Notes: generated from the letters alone by a model not told the origin. 32,038 bases of DNA from an uncultured Devosia sp. (GCF_913055165.1 NZ_CAJXJS010000043.1:1-32038), one strand, 5' to 3'; numbered from the stretch's first letter, positions 7,805 through 15,946 are shown. Translations and numbers: made by a program.

Positions 7805-8455
7805 ATGACCCTAGAAGCCCAAAGTCAAACAGCCGGAACCTGGCCGGTCGCATTCCGGCCCTATCAAACCAATCAACATCAGAGCGCTCTGTCAGTCTAT
7901 CGCGCCAATAGCGAGATTTTCGGCCAGGGCGAGCCGTCAGGGGCGCTGTACCGTGTCGAGTTCGGCTGCGTGCGGATCGGCAGGGTAACCGCTGACGGAC
8001 GCCGCCAATTGTGCGGGTTCAGCTTCGCCGGCGAAGTTTTCGGCTGGGAGAGCGATGAGGAGCACCGCTTCTTCGCCGAGGCCGTGGGTGAAACCGGCGT
8101 CCGTGTGCTGCGTCCGGGCCGCGATGCCGAAGCTTCACAGAAGCTGCTCTCTTTGGTGCTGACAAGCATGCGACGCATTCAGGAGCACCTGCTGGCCTTG
8201 GGTGGCACAAAGGTTGACGAACGCTTCGCCGATTTCCTCTGCGAGATGGCCGAACGGCAGGGCGACGACTGCCTCGTACGCCTGCCTATGCCGCGCAGCG
8301 ATATCGGGGACTATCTGGGAGTGAGTTTCGAAACGGTGTCGCGCATTCTGCGCCGCCTCAAGGAGCGGGGCATTATCCGCATCCCGGACACGCATTCGGT
8401 CCAAATCCTTGACTACGAGAGCCTGCTGGAGATCAGCCGCCGCAAGTTGAGTTAA
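7805..8455 (+). CDS. fixK: Crp/Fnr-family regulator FixK
   Basis: The 216-residue regulator has a cyclic-nucleotide-like beta barrel (about 30-120), a dimer helix (about 115-140) and a C-terminal winged helix (about 145-210). The recognition helix carries the E-x-x-S-R set (Glu176, Ser179, Arg180 in SFETVSR), which reads TTGA half sites in the FNR/FixK group. That agrees with the nine TTGAC-N4-GTCAA-like boxes around it. The N-terminal cysteine cluster of oxygen-labile FNR is absent, so it should not sense oxygen itself and probably depends on FixLJ. The start has GGGAGAG a few bases upstream. It lies alone between fixJ and the first BON gene. Confidence 0.9.
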   Translation: MTLEAQSQTAGTWPVAFRPYQTNQHQSALSVYRANSEIFGQGEPSGALYRVEFGCVRIGRVTADGRRQLCGFSFAGEVFGWESDEEHRFFAEAVGETGVRVLRPGRDAEASQKLLSLVLTSMRRIQEHLLALGGTKVDERFADFLCEMAERQGDDCLVRLPMPRSDIGDYLGVSFETVSRILRRLKERGIIRIPDTHSVQILDYESLLEISRRKLS

Positions 8456-8459
8456 GGAT

Positions 8460-8473
8460 TTGACGGTCGTCAA
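8460..8473. promoter_or_regulatory. FixK/FNR-type box (TTGACGGTCGTCAA)
   Basis: The dyad is centred about 74 bases before the first BON gene. TAGGGT at 8496-8501 lies where a -10 belongs if the box is centred at -41.5 (class II activation). Confidence 0.78.
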
Positions 8474-8540
8474 TGTGCCTATCCGGCACCTTTTCTAGGG
8501 TCCATCGGGGCTTCTGACGCCTTCGAGCAGGAGACAGGAA

Positions 8541-9188
8541 ATGAATGACAAAGGACTAAGAGAACTCATTGAGGAAGAGCTGGACTTCGAGCCCAGCATC
8601 GATGCGGCCGACATCGGGGTGGCCGTTGAGAACGGCATCGTGACGCTGTCTGGGCACGTGCCCAGCTATGCGCAGAAGACCAAGATTGAAGAGATCGTGG
8701 GCCGGATCAAGGGTGTACGCGGCTATGCCGAAGAAATCGAAGTGCGCTTTCCGGGCGAAAAATACACTGCCGATGATGTTTTGGCTGCCCGGGCCGCCGA
8801 TCTCATCAAATGGAACGCCTTCGTGCCGGCCGACACGGTCAAGGTAAAGGTGCAGAAGGGTTACATGACCCTGACCGGAACTGTTGAGTGGCAGTATCAG
8901 AAGGACAGCGCCTATCGTGCCGTCGCCGAGATGGATGGGCTGGTTGGTGTCTATAACCGGATCGAGCTGCGCCCGCGGGTCACGGCCGCCGACGTCAAGT
9001 CTCGTATCGAGAACGCACTCAAACGCAATGCCGAACTCGAGGCCGAAGCGATCAAGGTGAACGTGGTGGACGGCAAGGTGACGCTCGAGGGCAGGATCAA
9101 ATCCTGGTCGGAACGCGGCATCGCGGAACGGGCTGCCTGGGCAGCGCCCGGTGTGCGGCAAGTGGAAGATCATCTGCGCATTACCTGA
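8541..9188 (+). CDS. Triple BON-domain protein (first copy)
   Basis: This 215-residue protein has three BON domains in a row (about 5-70, 78-145 and 150-215), each ending in a G-x-V-T/x-L-x-G strand (NGIVTLSGHV, KGYMTLTGTV, DGKVTLEGRI). Unlike OsmY it has no signal peptide, so it should stay in the cytoplasm. BON domains are thought to bind membranes or phospholipid surfaces. It is paralogous to the protein at 12363-13010, which has the same length and domain order. A FixK-type box lies upstream, and a small HxxxH-Cys protein gene follows in the same transcript. Confidence 0.9.
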   Translation: MNDKGLRELIEEELDFEPSIDAADIGVAVENGIVTLSGHVPSYAQKTKIEEIVGRIKGVRGYAEEIEVRFPGEKYTADDVLAARAADLIKWNAFVPADTVKVKVQKGYMTLTGTVEWQYQKDSAYRAVAEMDGLVGVYNRIELRPRVTAADVKSRIENALKRNAELEAEAIKVNVVDGKVTLEGRIKSWSERGIAERAAWAAPGVRQVEDHLRIT

Positions 9189-9268
9189 TGCAAGGCGCAA
9201 TGCCGGAGCGCGATGCAGCGCTCCGGTGCAAGCGCTGTCGCCTTGAGGCTCCTGGGGAGGCAATGACG

Positions 9269-9523
9269 ATGAACTCACAATGGCACGAGGACAACCCTGT
9301 CCCGATCTATCCCAAGTCGGCAGTTCTCGGCTGGCATCTGAGGCATGAAGCCGTGTGCTCATGCCGACCCACGCCCGAAGCGGTCCTGCGGGATTTGGAC
9401 CAGCTTGGCATCATTACCCCGGGCAGGGTCGATCGCATGCCAGTTCCGAGAGAAACCCGGCATCGGCCCGGTATCCATCCGCAGTTCCCGCATGTCCTGA
9501 TCGTCAATGGGCCCGTTCGTTGA
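9269..9523 (+). CDS. Small protein with His and Cys-x-Cys-Arg-Pro motif (family copy 1)
   Basis: This 84-residue protein starts MNSQWHEDNPVP and has the core GWHLRHEAVCSCRPTPEAVL, then a variable tail. The core is shared with the product of 15749-15946 (EWHLAHAAECGCRPIPPSVL), so the two are one family: W-H-E near the start, W-H-L-x-H, C-x-C-R-P-x-P, then a short helix. I do not know a function; the conserved His and Cys could bind a metal. The ATG at 9269 is eight bases after GGGGAGG; an ATG two codons earlier is too close to it. It follows the BON gene, and its TGA abuts the stop of the convergent acyl-CoA synthetase gene. Confidence 0.75.
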   Translation: MNSQWHEDNPVPIYPKSAVLGWHLRHEAVCSCRPTPEAVLRDLDQLGIITPGRVDRMPVPRETRHRPGIHPQFPHVLIVNGPVR

Positions 9524-12196
9524 TCACAGCCGAAGGCAGGCTTTGGCTGGTTCAGAGGCGGGAACATCCTCGAAGGTAAATCCAAACTTTCGGCAAAGTG
9601 CCAGCATGGCCAAATTGTCGCGTAGGATCACCCCGAAGAGTTCGTCGATACCTTGCGCCCGGGCGTAGTCGATCAGCCGGCTCAATAGACCTGCGCCCAG
9701 CCCGTTGCCCTGCAAGTCACTACGCACCAGCAGGCCGAACTCGGCGCGCCGGTGGTCCGGGTCAGCAGCATAGCGCGCAATGCCAGCCAGATCCCCACCC
9801 GGACTGGCGAGTGCCACAAAGGCAATGTCGCGGTCATAGTCGAGCTGGGTCAGGCGCACCAGGGTCTCGTGTGACAATCCGGGCAGCGAGGTCAGGAATC
9901 TCTGCCGCAGGTCATCCTGCGTGACATGCGCCAGAAAATCGGGATAGAGCGCCGCGTCGACCGGGCGGATCGGGCGGATTTGATAGTCGCGGCCATTGGC
10001 GTTGAGGTTTGTGCTCCAGCCGGACGGGTAAGGCCTGATGACGAGCGCCGGATTGGGCGCGGCAATCGCCTTGCGGGTCGGGTCCAGTTCAATACGCGCG
10101 TCCAGGGCCATGACCCCGGTCTCGTCCGCAATCAGCGGGTTGATATCGAGCGCTTTGATCCGCGGGTGATCGATCAGCAACTGCGAGACAGACTTGAGCA
10201 CCTTTATCAGGCTACGCCTGTCGGCCGGGGCCCGGTCGCGATAGCCGGCCAGTAGGCGGCTGATCCGCGTCCGCCCGATCATATCGTCGGCCAGGACGTC
10301 GTCCACGGGCAGCAATTCCATTGTGGTGTCATGCAGCACTTCCACTGCGGTGCCACCTGCCCCAAACATCAGAACCGGTCCGAAGACCGGATCAGTGGCG
10401 ACCCCGACCAGCAGCTCCTGGGCTTTGGGTCGATGAATCATCTGCTGGACCGCAAAACCTTCCAGCTGGCGCTCGAGCTTCTTTTCCTCCAGCCGTTCAA
10501 CAATAGCTTTGGCGGCCTCCCCTGCTTCGGACACACTGGCAATATCGAGGACGACGCCACCAATGTCGGATTTATGGGTCAGCGTCCCCGATACCATTTT
10601 GACCGCGACCTTGCCGCCCGTGCGGAGCAAGTCTTCGGCAGCAACCCGAACCGCCGCGATGTCGGTGGCCAGGATTGTCCGCGGCACGGCGATGCCATAG
10701 GCGGCCAGGACCGCCTTGGCCTCCGGCTCGGTCAGCATGGAACGTCCAGCATCCATCGCAGCGTCGAGCACCTGCTCGGCGGCAGCTCTGTCGACGTGAA
10801 GGGTTTCGAATGTCTCCGGCACGCGCTGCAATTGGGTGCCCAACTGCCGCCAGCGCATCAGCAGATTGAGGCCCTCCGCTGCTTTCCTTGGTGTATCGAG
10901 ACTGGCTATGCCGGCGGCATTGAGAGCCTGGCGCGCCGGGGTGGCGGCGTATTCTCCCAACCAGGTGGCGAGCACTGGCTTGCCATTGAGGTGCCCCTTG
11001 TCCGTGATGGCCGCCAGCGCCTGGGCGGCCGCCAGCGGTTCGGCCAGCGCAGTCGGACAATTCATCACCAGAAGCGCATCGACATTGGCATCGGCGGCCA
11101 CCATTCGAACCGCCTCGACATAGCGTTCGGGCGGCGCGTCGCCGATGATGTCGACCGGATTGGCGCGCGACCAGGTCGGCGGCAGGACCTTGTCCAACGC
11201 CGCCAGAGTGTCTGGCGACAGATCCGCCAGCCGGCAATCATGGTCGAGCAGGTGATCGACCGCGAGTACACCAGCGCCGCCGCCATTGGTGATGATGGCC
11301 ACGCGGGCGCTCTCCAGCGGCTTGAAGCGTGCGGTGATCTCGGCCGCCGAGAACAGGTCTTCAAGGTCGTTCACGCGGATAATGCCGGCGCGCCGCAAGG
11401 CGGCGTCAACAACGGCATCGGCTCCGGCCAGGGCGCCGGTATGGGTCTGGGCAGCGCGGGCCGCCTCTGCATGCCGGCCCGGCTTGACCGCGATAACAGG
11501 TTTGATCCGCGCCGCCGCTCGCGCTGCGGACATGAATTTGCGCCCATCCGGAATGGACTCGAGATACATCAGGATGGCCGTGCTGTCCGGATCGAGAGCC
11601 AGCATGTTGAGGCAGTCACCCACATCCACATCGGCCATGTCCCCGAGAGAAACAATCTGTGAAAATCCGACACCCTCGGCTTCGGCCCAGTCGATGACGG
11701 ACGAGACGATGGCGCCGGATTGGGACAGGAGGGCAAGTGAGCCGGGCCGCGCATGCAGGTGGGAGAAACTGGCGTTCAGCCCCAGGCGGGGCGCGAGGAT
11801 GCCAATGGTATTCGGCCCAATGATCCGCAATCCGTGACATCCCGCCGCCTCCAGCATCCGTTGCCTGAGATCGTCCTTGTCGCCCAGACCGGCAGTGATG
11901 ATGACGGCAGCGTGCCCACCCGCCTGACCGATCTCGTCGACTATCGCCGGTATGGTGGCCGGTGGCGTCGCGATGATGCAGAGATCGGGGACAGTTGGCA
12001 GGTCCCTGACACTGGAAAAGCATGGTCGACCCGACAGGATCCGGTATTTCGGGTTTACCGCATAGACTTCGCCCTCAAAACGGCCAGACAGAATATTGGA
12101 CAAGACCAGCGTGCCAAGACTCCCCCGGCGCTCCGAGGCACCGATCAAGGCGACAGAGCGGGGGGCGAAGGCGCGATCCAAATGGCGAATTGTCAT
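9524..12196 (-). CDS. ADP-forming acetyl/acyl-CoA synthetase fused to a GNAT acetyltransferase (Pat-like)
   Basis: An 890-residue fusion. In order it has a CoA-binding Rossmann domain (about 5-130), succinyl-CoA-ligase-like domains (about 150-460), an ATP-grasp domain (about 485-705) and a GNAT domain (about 735-885) with an acetyl-CoA loop RSDLQGNGLG. The layout matches proteobacterial lysine acetyltransferases Pat/PatZ. His252 in THTGALAG and the His in THKSDIGGV, both phosphoryl-relay positions in ADP-forming acetyl-CoA synthetases, are present, so the synthetase half may be active. It could make ATP from acyl-CoA, acetylate proteins, or both. A box of the form TTGAC-N4-CGCAA lies 67 bases upstream of the start. 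Confidence 0.88.
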   Translation of the reverse strand: MTIRHLDRAFAPRSVALIGASERRGSLGTLVLSNILSGRFEGEVYAVNPKYRILSGRPCFSSVRDLPTVPDLCIIATPPATIPAIVDEIGQAGGHAAVIITAGLGDKDDLRQRMLEAAGCHGLRIIGPNTIGILAPRLGLNASFSHLHARPGSLALLSQSGAIVSSVIDWAEAEGVGFSQIVSLGDMADVDVGDCLNMLALDPDSTAILMYLESIPDGRKFMSAARAAARIKPVIAVKPGRHAEAARAAQTHTGALAGADAVVDAALRRAGIIRVNDLEDLFSAAEITARFKPLESARVAIITNGGGAGVLAVDHLLDHDCRLADLSPDTLAALDKVLPPTWSRANPVDIIGDAPPERYVEAVRMVAADANVDALLVMNCPTALAEPLAAAQALAAITDKGHLNGKPVLATWLGEYAATPARQALNAAGIASLDTPRKAAEGLNLLMRWRQLGTQLQRVPETFETLHVDRAAAEQVLDAAMDAGRSMLTEPEAKAVLAAYGIAVPRTILATDIAAVRVAAEDLLRTGGKVAVKMVSGTLTHKSDIGGVVLDIASVSEAGEAAKAIVERLEEKKLERQLEGFAVQQMIHRPKAQELLVGVATDPVFGPVLMFGAGGTAVEVLHDTTMELLPVDDVLADDMIGRTRISRLLAGYRDRAPADRRSLIKVLKSVSQLLIDHPRIKALDINPLIADETGVMALDARIELDPTRKAIAAPNPALVIRPYPSGWSTNLNANGRDYQIRPIRPVDAALYPDFLAHVTQDDLRQRFLTSLPGLSHETLVRLTQLDYDRDIAFVALASPGGDLAGIARYAADPDHRRAEFGLLVRSDLQGNGLGAGLLSRLIDYARAQGIDELFGVILRDNLAMLALCRKFGFTFEDVPASEPAKACLRL

Positions 12197-12256
12197 CTCG
12201 AATGCGTTCCCTGGGCGAACCGACTCCGCGTTCTAGAGACAAACAGCACCCCCGCA

Positions 12257-12270
12257 TTGACCTATCGCAA
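12257..12270. promoter_or_regulatory. Degenerate FixK-type box (TTGACCTATCGCAA)
   Basis: One arm is perfect and the other is CGCAA instead of GTCAA. This still fits the looser TTG(A/C)-N6-(T/G)CAA form known for Bradyrhizobium FixK2. The centre is 67 bases before the leftward synthetase gene, and TAGAAC lies about 31 bases downstream as a possible -10. Confidence 0.55.
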
Positions 12271-12362
12271 AGCGCAGCGAGTATGCTCGTCGCCAGAGGT
12301 CGACTGCTATCGAGTGGGCGTTTCACGTCCCGGCAGCCGTGAGGCGGAGTATTAGCCCGGCT

Positions 12363-13010
12363 CTAGCCGAAGCGAAGCTTGTCTTCCACCTCGTGAACGC
12401 CGGGCACCGCCCAAGCGGCCTCCTCGGCAAGACGGCGTTCGTTCCACGCCGTGACCGTCCCGGTCAGCGTAACCCGGCCATTGGCGACCTCGACCTGGAT
12501 ATGCCGGGCCGCCAATTCGGCGCTGCGCTTGAGTGCGCCTTCAATACGCCTCTTGACGTCGGCCGAATGGGCGCCGCCAACTATTCTGATAAGATTGGAA
12601 ATGCCCGTTACGCCAGAAAGCTTGCGCACCGAGTTCTCGGCCATCTGCTTCTGGTAGTACCATTCCACCTCGCCAGACAGCTTGACCCAGCCCCCGCTGA
12701 CCGTCACCTGCAGGGCTCCAGCCGGCAATTGCACGTTCCAGGCGAGGATATCGAGTGCCCGCTTGGCGATCTGGTCATCGGCGAGTTTCTTGTCTTCGGG
12801 GTAACGAATCTCGATCTCCTGAGCAACGCCCTGGACGCCGCGCACCCGTTTGACGGCCTTTTCCGCAGCGATCATCTCGGCATAGCTGCTGACATGACCG
12901 GTGAGAGTGACAACCCCGCCGGTCACCGCCACGCCGATATTGGAGGAGTCGATCGAGGGCTCGAAATCCAGTTCATCTGTGATCATCTGGCGCAGCTCTT
13001 TGTCGTCCAT
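12363..13010 (-). CDS. Triple BON-domain protein (second copy)
   Basis: The 215-residue protein is the same length as the product of 8541-9188 and has the same three BON domains; the N-termini are nearly identical in pattern (M-x-DK-x-LR, then DELDFEPSID). Glycine-strand motifs are GGVVTLTGHV, GGWVKLSGEV and NGRVTLTGTV. There is no signal peptide. I start it at 13010, where GGAG lies seven bases upstream and the length matches the paralogue, rather than at the ATG four codons earlier. It is divergent from the CBS gene, and each gene has its own FixK-type box. The acyl-CoA synthetase gene lies next downstream on the same strand, with its own box. Confidence 0.9.
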   Translation of the reverse strand: MDDKELRQMITDELDFEPSIDSSNIGVAVTGGVVTLTGHVSSYAEMIAAEKAVKRVRGVQGVAQEIEIRYPEDKKLADDQIAKRALDILAWNVQLPAGALQVTVSGGWVKLSGEVEWYYQKQMAENSVRKLSGVTGISNLIRIVGGAHSADVKRRIEGALKRSAELAARHIQVEVANGRVTLTGTVTAWNERRLAEEAAWAVPGVHEVEDKLRFG

Positions 13011-13070
13011 CGTCTTCTCCATGCGGCAGACATTCCGTGGTTCAAGATGCCATTTTGGCCGCCGCGTGTA

Positions 13071-13084
13071 TTGACCGCCGTCAA
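13071..13084. promoter_or_regulatory. FixK/FNR-type box (TTGACCGCCGTCAA)
   Basis: The dyad is centred 67 bases before the leftward BON gene. It is one of two boxes in this divergent region; their centres are 85 bases apart, close to eight helical turns. No good -10 is seen at the class II position. Confidence 0.72.
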
Positions 13085-13155
13085 GTCTGGATCGTTCGCA
13101 CTGCTGGCTTCACCCGGCATGTCAGAGATCCGCATGATCCCGGGTGTTGGAAGCC

Positions 13156-13169
13156 TTGACGACCGTCAA
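13156..13169. promoter_or_regulatory. FixK/FNR-type box (TTGACGACCGTCAA)
   Basis: The dyad is centred 68 bases before the CBS gene. TAGACT at 13192-13197 is a good -10 at exactly the class II distance, which predicts a transcript start near 13204. Confidence 0.8.
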
Positions 13170-13230
13170 AATACACCGTCGCCCTCCGAACTAGACTTGC
13201 GCAGGTCCAAGCTTTGGAAGGAGCGGAGCC

Positions 13231-13650
13231 ATGAAAGTAGAGCAGGCCATGCACAAGGGGGCCAGTTGCGTCTCGCCGGATGCCCCGATTGGCGAGATTG
13301 CAGCGCTGATGAAGAAAGACGATATCGGTGCGGTCCCTGTCTGCGAAAATGATCGTCTTGTGGGCATGATCACTGATCGGGACCTCGCCATGAGACTATT
13401 GCCGAACGGCACCGACCCCAAGCGGCAGACAGCCCGCAATGTCATGACCGCCGGGATTATCTATTGCCGCACCGATCAGTCCGTGGAAGACGCCATCCAC
13501 CTGATGGAGGACAAGAAAGTCAGGCGTCTCCCCGTCATCGACGACAAAAAGCGGCTGGTCGGCATGCTGTCCCTGTCCGACATTTCCCACCACGCGAGCC
13601 GCGAACTGTCTGGCGAACTGGTTCAGGCGGTGGCCATGCCGCACGCCTGA
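13231..13650 (+). CDS. CBS-pair protein, HRP1-like
   Basis: This 139-residue protein is almost entirely two CBS motifs (about 1-60 and 68-130), seen as IGAVPVCENDRLVGMITDRDL and VRRLPVIDDKKRLVGMLSLSDI. Stand-alone CBS pairs usually bind adenine nucleotides. Size and layout resemble hypoxic response protein 1 (Rv2626c) of Mycobacterium tuberculosis, a DosR target, though the ligand here is unknown. A GGAG ribosome site precedes the ATG. It is a single-gene unit driven from the box at 13156 and ends at a hairpin. Confidence 0.9.
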   Translation: MKVEQAMHKGASCVSPDAPIGEIAALMKKDDIGAVPVCENDRLVGMITDRDLAMRLLPNGTDPKRQTARNVMTAGIIYCRTDQSVEDAIHLMEDKKVRRLPVIDDKKRLVGMLSLSDISHHASRELSGELVQAVAMPHA

Positions 13651-13657
13651 GTGCGGG

Positions 13658-13689
13658 GGCGATGGACGATTGCCGGATTGTCCATCGCC
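13658..13689. terminator. Perfect 10-bp hairpin between convergent genes
   Basis: GGCGATGGAC (13658-13667) and GTCCATCGCC (13680-13689) form a perfect stem with a 12-base loop. It lies between the CBS stop (13650) and the stop of the leftward PRPP synthetase gene (13701). There is no U-tract. It is probably a shared terminator or 3' stabiliser. Confidence 0.5.
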
Positions 13690-13700
13690 TGCAACTGCTC

Positions 13701-14672
13701 TCACGCATGGGGGCTCAGCAACCTGTTGATGGAACCCCCGCCGTGGACACGCAAGATCGCCGACGCGATGAGCGGACCAACGGACAAAATATCCAGTCGC
13801 TGCGCCTGCTCGGAGGGCAGAGTGAAGGGCGCGACACTATCGGACACCACGAGCCCATCCAGCTTGTCATCCGCGAATAGGCCGCCTGCCCCTGGATTGA
13901 ACAGGCCATGCGTCGCCACGGCGAAGACGCGCGCCGCGCCATGCTCGCGGCAGGCCTGGGCCGCGCGCAAGATGGTACCGCCTGTGGCAATGATGTCATC
14001 GACGATAAAGACATCGGCGCCCTCAACATCCCCTGCGAAGAGTGTGCCGGTGAGCACATCGTTGCTCCGGTGCTTTTCCATCATGGCCGCACCGATGTCG
14101 CGACCGGCAGCCTCCACCAACGCTTCCCGCACAAGATTGGCGCGGTGCATGCCCCCACTGTCCGGTGAGGCAATGACAATAGGGTGTTGAGCGAGGGCGC
14201 CGATGCGCTGCGCGAACAGATGGTGAGCATTCAGGTGCACGGTCTGACAGCGGAAGGCGTTCTGAAACGCTGCGGGATTGTGAACTTCCATAGTCATCAC
14301 CATGGCAGTGCCGGCCGCTTCGAAAAGCGATGCCACATACCGGCTCGTCACGGGATCACGCGCCTTGGTCTGTCGCTCCTTGCGCATAAACGGCAGGTAG
14401 GGCGTGACGGCCGTCACCCGCGCCGCACCATTCTCCTTGCAGGTGGCGATGAAAAAGAGCAACCGCATGAGCAAATCACCTGGCGCCCTGCCGGCATGCC
14501 CATGCAGTGGAGCGATCACATAGACGTCCTGGTTGCGAACACTGACCAGTGGACGTGACTTGTGCTCACCGTCGCCGAAATCGCGCTCTTCGACAGGATC
14601 GACCTCAAAACCGCCGCTGCTGGCCACGGACTCCGCCAACACGCCCACACCGCCCAAAGAAAAGAATCGCAT
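13701..14672 (-). CDS. Atypical ribose-phosphate pyrophosphokinase (PRPP synthetase-like)
   Basis: The 323-residue protein has the two-domain PRPP synthetase layout. Visible are the FGDGE loop (FPDGE in housekeeping enzymes), the ATP-site region YLPFMRKERQTKARDPVTS, a His in TMEVHNP, a Lys/Arg loop EKHRSND, and the PRPP loop VDDIIATGGT. The Asp of the usual IDTGGT is Ala here. These departures suggest a secondary, stress-linked enzyme rather than the housekeeping Prs. It would turn ribose-5-phosphate and ATP into PRPP. The start has GGAGAG about six bases upstream. It is the last gene of a leftward cluster and follows the APH-fold gene by 27 bases. Confidence 0.82.
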   Translation of the reverse strand: MRFFSLGGVGVLAESVASSGGFEVDPVEERDFGDGEHKSRPLVSVRNQDVYVIAPLHGHAGRAPGDLLMRLLFFIATCKENGAARVTAVTPYLPFMRKERQTKARDPVTSRYVASLFEAAGTAMVMTMEVHNPAAFQNAFRCQTVHLNAHHLFAQRIGALAQHPIVIASPDSGGMHRANLVREALVEAAGRDIGAAMMEKHRSNDVLTGTLFAGDVEGADVFIVDDIIATGGTILRAAQACREHGAARVFAVATHGLFNPGAGGLFADDKLDGLVVSDSVAPFTLPSEQAQRLDILSVGPLIASAILRVHGGGSINRLLSPHA

Positions 14673-14699
14673 CGCATGCTCTCCAACGTGGCAGGCTCA

Positions 14700-15752
14700 T
14701 CAACCTGCGGCCTGATCGCACTCCGCCTCGGCCAGAGCCAGATAGGCACGGGTATCGCCAGGCCATCGGGCGGGCTCTGTTGGATGCTCATCGAGCAGGT
14801 GCGCCAGTGATATTCTGGCCCTCAGGACTGCGCGGATCGCGCCATAGGTCGCGATCAGACGCTGGTCCGGACGGTGACCGATCATTTCCTGGAGCGTATC
14901 GAGCAGGATTGGCCGCACCAGGGCCGCCCCCAGCAATTCACATTCAAGACCGAGATAGTTCAACTCGTCATACGGGTCGATCAGACGCAGTCTTGGGTCG
15001 AACTCCAGACAATCGAAAATCTGCGGTGGATCGGTCAGGCAGACGTGCTCGGGCCGCAGATCGGCATGCCCTTCCAAGATGTAGCCATTTTCGATCCTGG
15101 ACTCGATGGCCGGCGTCCACCTGCTCAACAATGCCTGAGTCCGCCCCAGGACATGCTTTACCCAATCGGGGCTGACAGCGATCCTTGGGCGTAGCAAAAC
15201 GTCCCGCGCGATTTCGATCTCTTCCAGCAGGCGCGTCGTATAGTGCTGGCCGGCAATGCGCTGTGGCTCAGCGGACCGATAGAAATGTCCCAGACGCCGC
15301 GCCACCGCCACAACGTCGGTGACCTGCAACCCACCACGTCCAATGACAGTGTCGAGCATTCTGTCGGCAGGCAGGCGGCGCATTTCGACCAGATGATCGA
15401 CGATCTCGCCCGTGCCAGCCAATGACAGCCTGCCATTCGCGTCAAGCCGCAGGGGAATGGTCCCGAGATAGACGTCATCGGTGAACCGCTGGTTGAGCCG
15501 TACCTCCTCGGCACAGAAGTGACGGCGCCTTTCCAGCGTGGTGAAGTCCAATGGTGGGTAGAGAACTGGCTTCTTCAGCTTGAAAACACGATCCGCGGTC
15601 AGGAACACCCATGACATGTGGGTTTCCTTGCTGAGGACATTGGCGGGCGGACCGGGATAGGCATCAGGGCTGGAGAGAAACGCAACCTTGCGCGCAAGTG
15701 AAACCTCGTCGGAGACGCGCCCGACCTCTGCTTTGACGCCCTGGGCCGTCAT
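14700..15752 (-). CDS. APH-fold kinase-like protein (COG2187-type), no P-loop domain
   Basis: The 350-residue protein has an aminoglycoside-phosphotransferase-like fold. It shows an N-lobe Lys segment (VFKLKKPV), the catalytic-loop equivalent GHADLRPEHVCL (usual HGDxxxxN, with His in place of Asn) and the metal-site region DCLEFDPRLRLIDPYDELNYL. Many relatives carry a C-terminal P-loop domain; this one ends without it. The substrate is unknown, and nothing suggests antibiotic resistance. Its ATG overlaps the stop of the small HxxxH-Cys gene by four bases, so the two are translationally coupled, and the PRPP synthetase gene follows. It probably acts on a cytoplasmic small molecule. Confidence 0.75.
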   Translation of the reverse strand: MTAQGVKAEVGRVSDEVSLARKVAFLSSPDAYPGPPANVLSKETHMSWVFLTADRVFKLKKPVLYPPLDFTTLERRRHFCAEEVRLNQRFTDDVYLGTIPLRLDANGRLSLAGTGEIVDHLVEMRRLPADRMLDTVIGRGGLQVTDVVAVARRLGHFYRSAEPQRIAGQHYTTRLLEEIEIARDVLLRPRIAVSPDWVKHVLGRTQALLSRWTPAIESRIENGYILEGHADLRPEHVCLTDPPQIFDCLEFDPRLRLIDPYDELNYLGLECELLGAALVRPILLDTLQEMIGHRPDQRLIATYGAIRAVLRARISLAHLLDEHPTEPARWPGDTRAYLALAEAECDQAAG

Positions 15753-15946
15753 TTCAGGCTGCGCGGGGTGGGAACCAGGAGGCCCCGCTCGTCCATGGCC
15801 TTGAGAACACTAGGGGGGATTGGCCGGCATCCACACTCAGCCGCATGCGCCAGATGCCACTCGATGCGCTCGTCCATCGGGGCGTTTGGCGGCATCTTGT
15901 GTTCCTCGTGCCATCGTTTGTTGATGGCTTGTACCTCCGATTTCAT
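15749..15946 (-). CDS. Small protein with His and Cys-x-Cys-Arg-Pro motif (family copy 2)
   Basis: This 65-residue protein reads MKSEVQAINKRWHEEHKMP and then the core EWHLAHAAECGCRPIPPSVL, closely matching the core of the protein at 9269-9523. Conserved positions are Trp-His-Glu, Trp-His-Leu-x-His, Cys-x-Cys-Arg-Pro-x-Pro and a C-terminal helix. The open frame extends upstream to 16039, but the ATG at 15946 has GAGGG six bases before it and gives a start like the other copy. A FixK-type box lies 131 bases upstream. It overlaps the APH-fold gene by four bases. Function unknown; metal binding by the His/Cys set is possible. Confidence 0.75.
   Translation of the reverse strand: MKSEVQAINKRWHEEHKMPPNAPMDERIEWHLAHAAECGCRPIPPSVLKAMDERGLLVPTPRSLK

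Noticed and set aside
10331..11662. Long open frame (443 codons) on the plus strand
   Set aside because: It is antisense to the acyl-CoA synthetase-GNAT gene, whose product has clear domains; the frame is a by-product of high GC codon use and has no recognisable motif.
14700..15752. Aminoglycoside resistance gene
   Set aside because: The fold is shared, but the motifs (HADLRPEHV, DCLEFDPRLR) match a housekeeping-type kinase-like family, and the setting is a stress operon.
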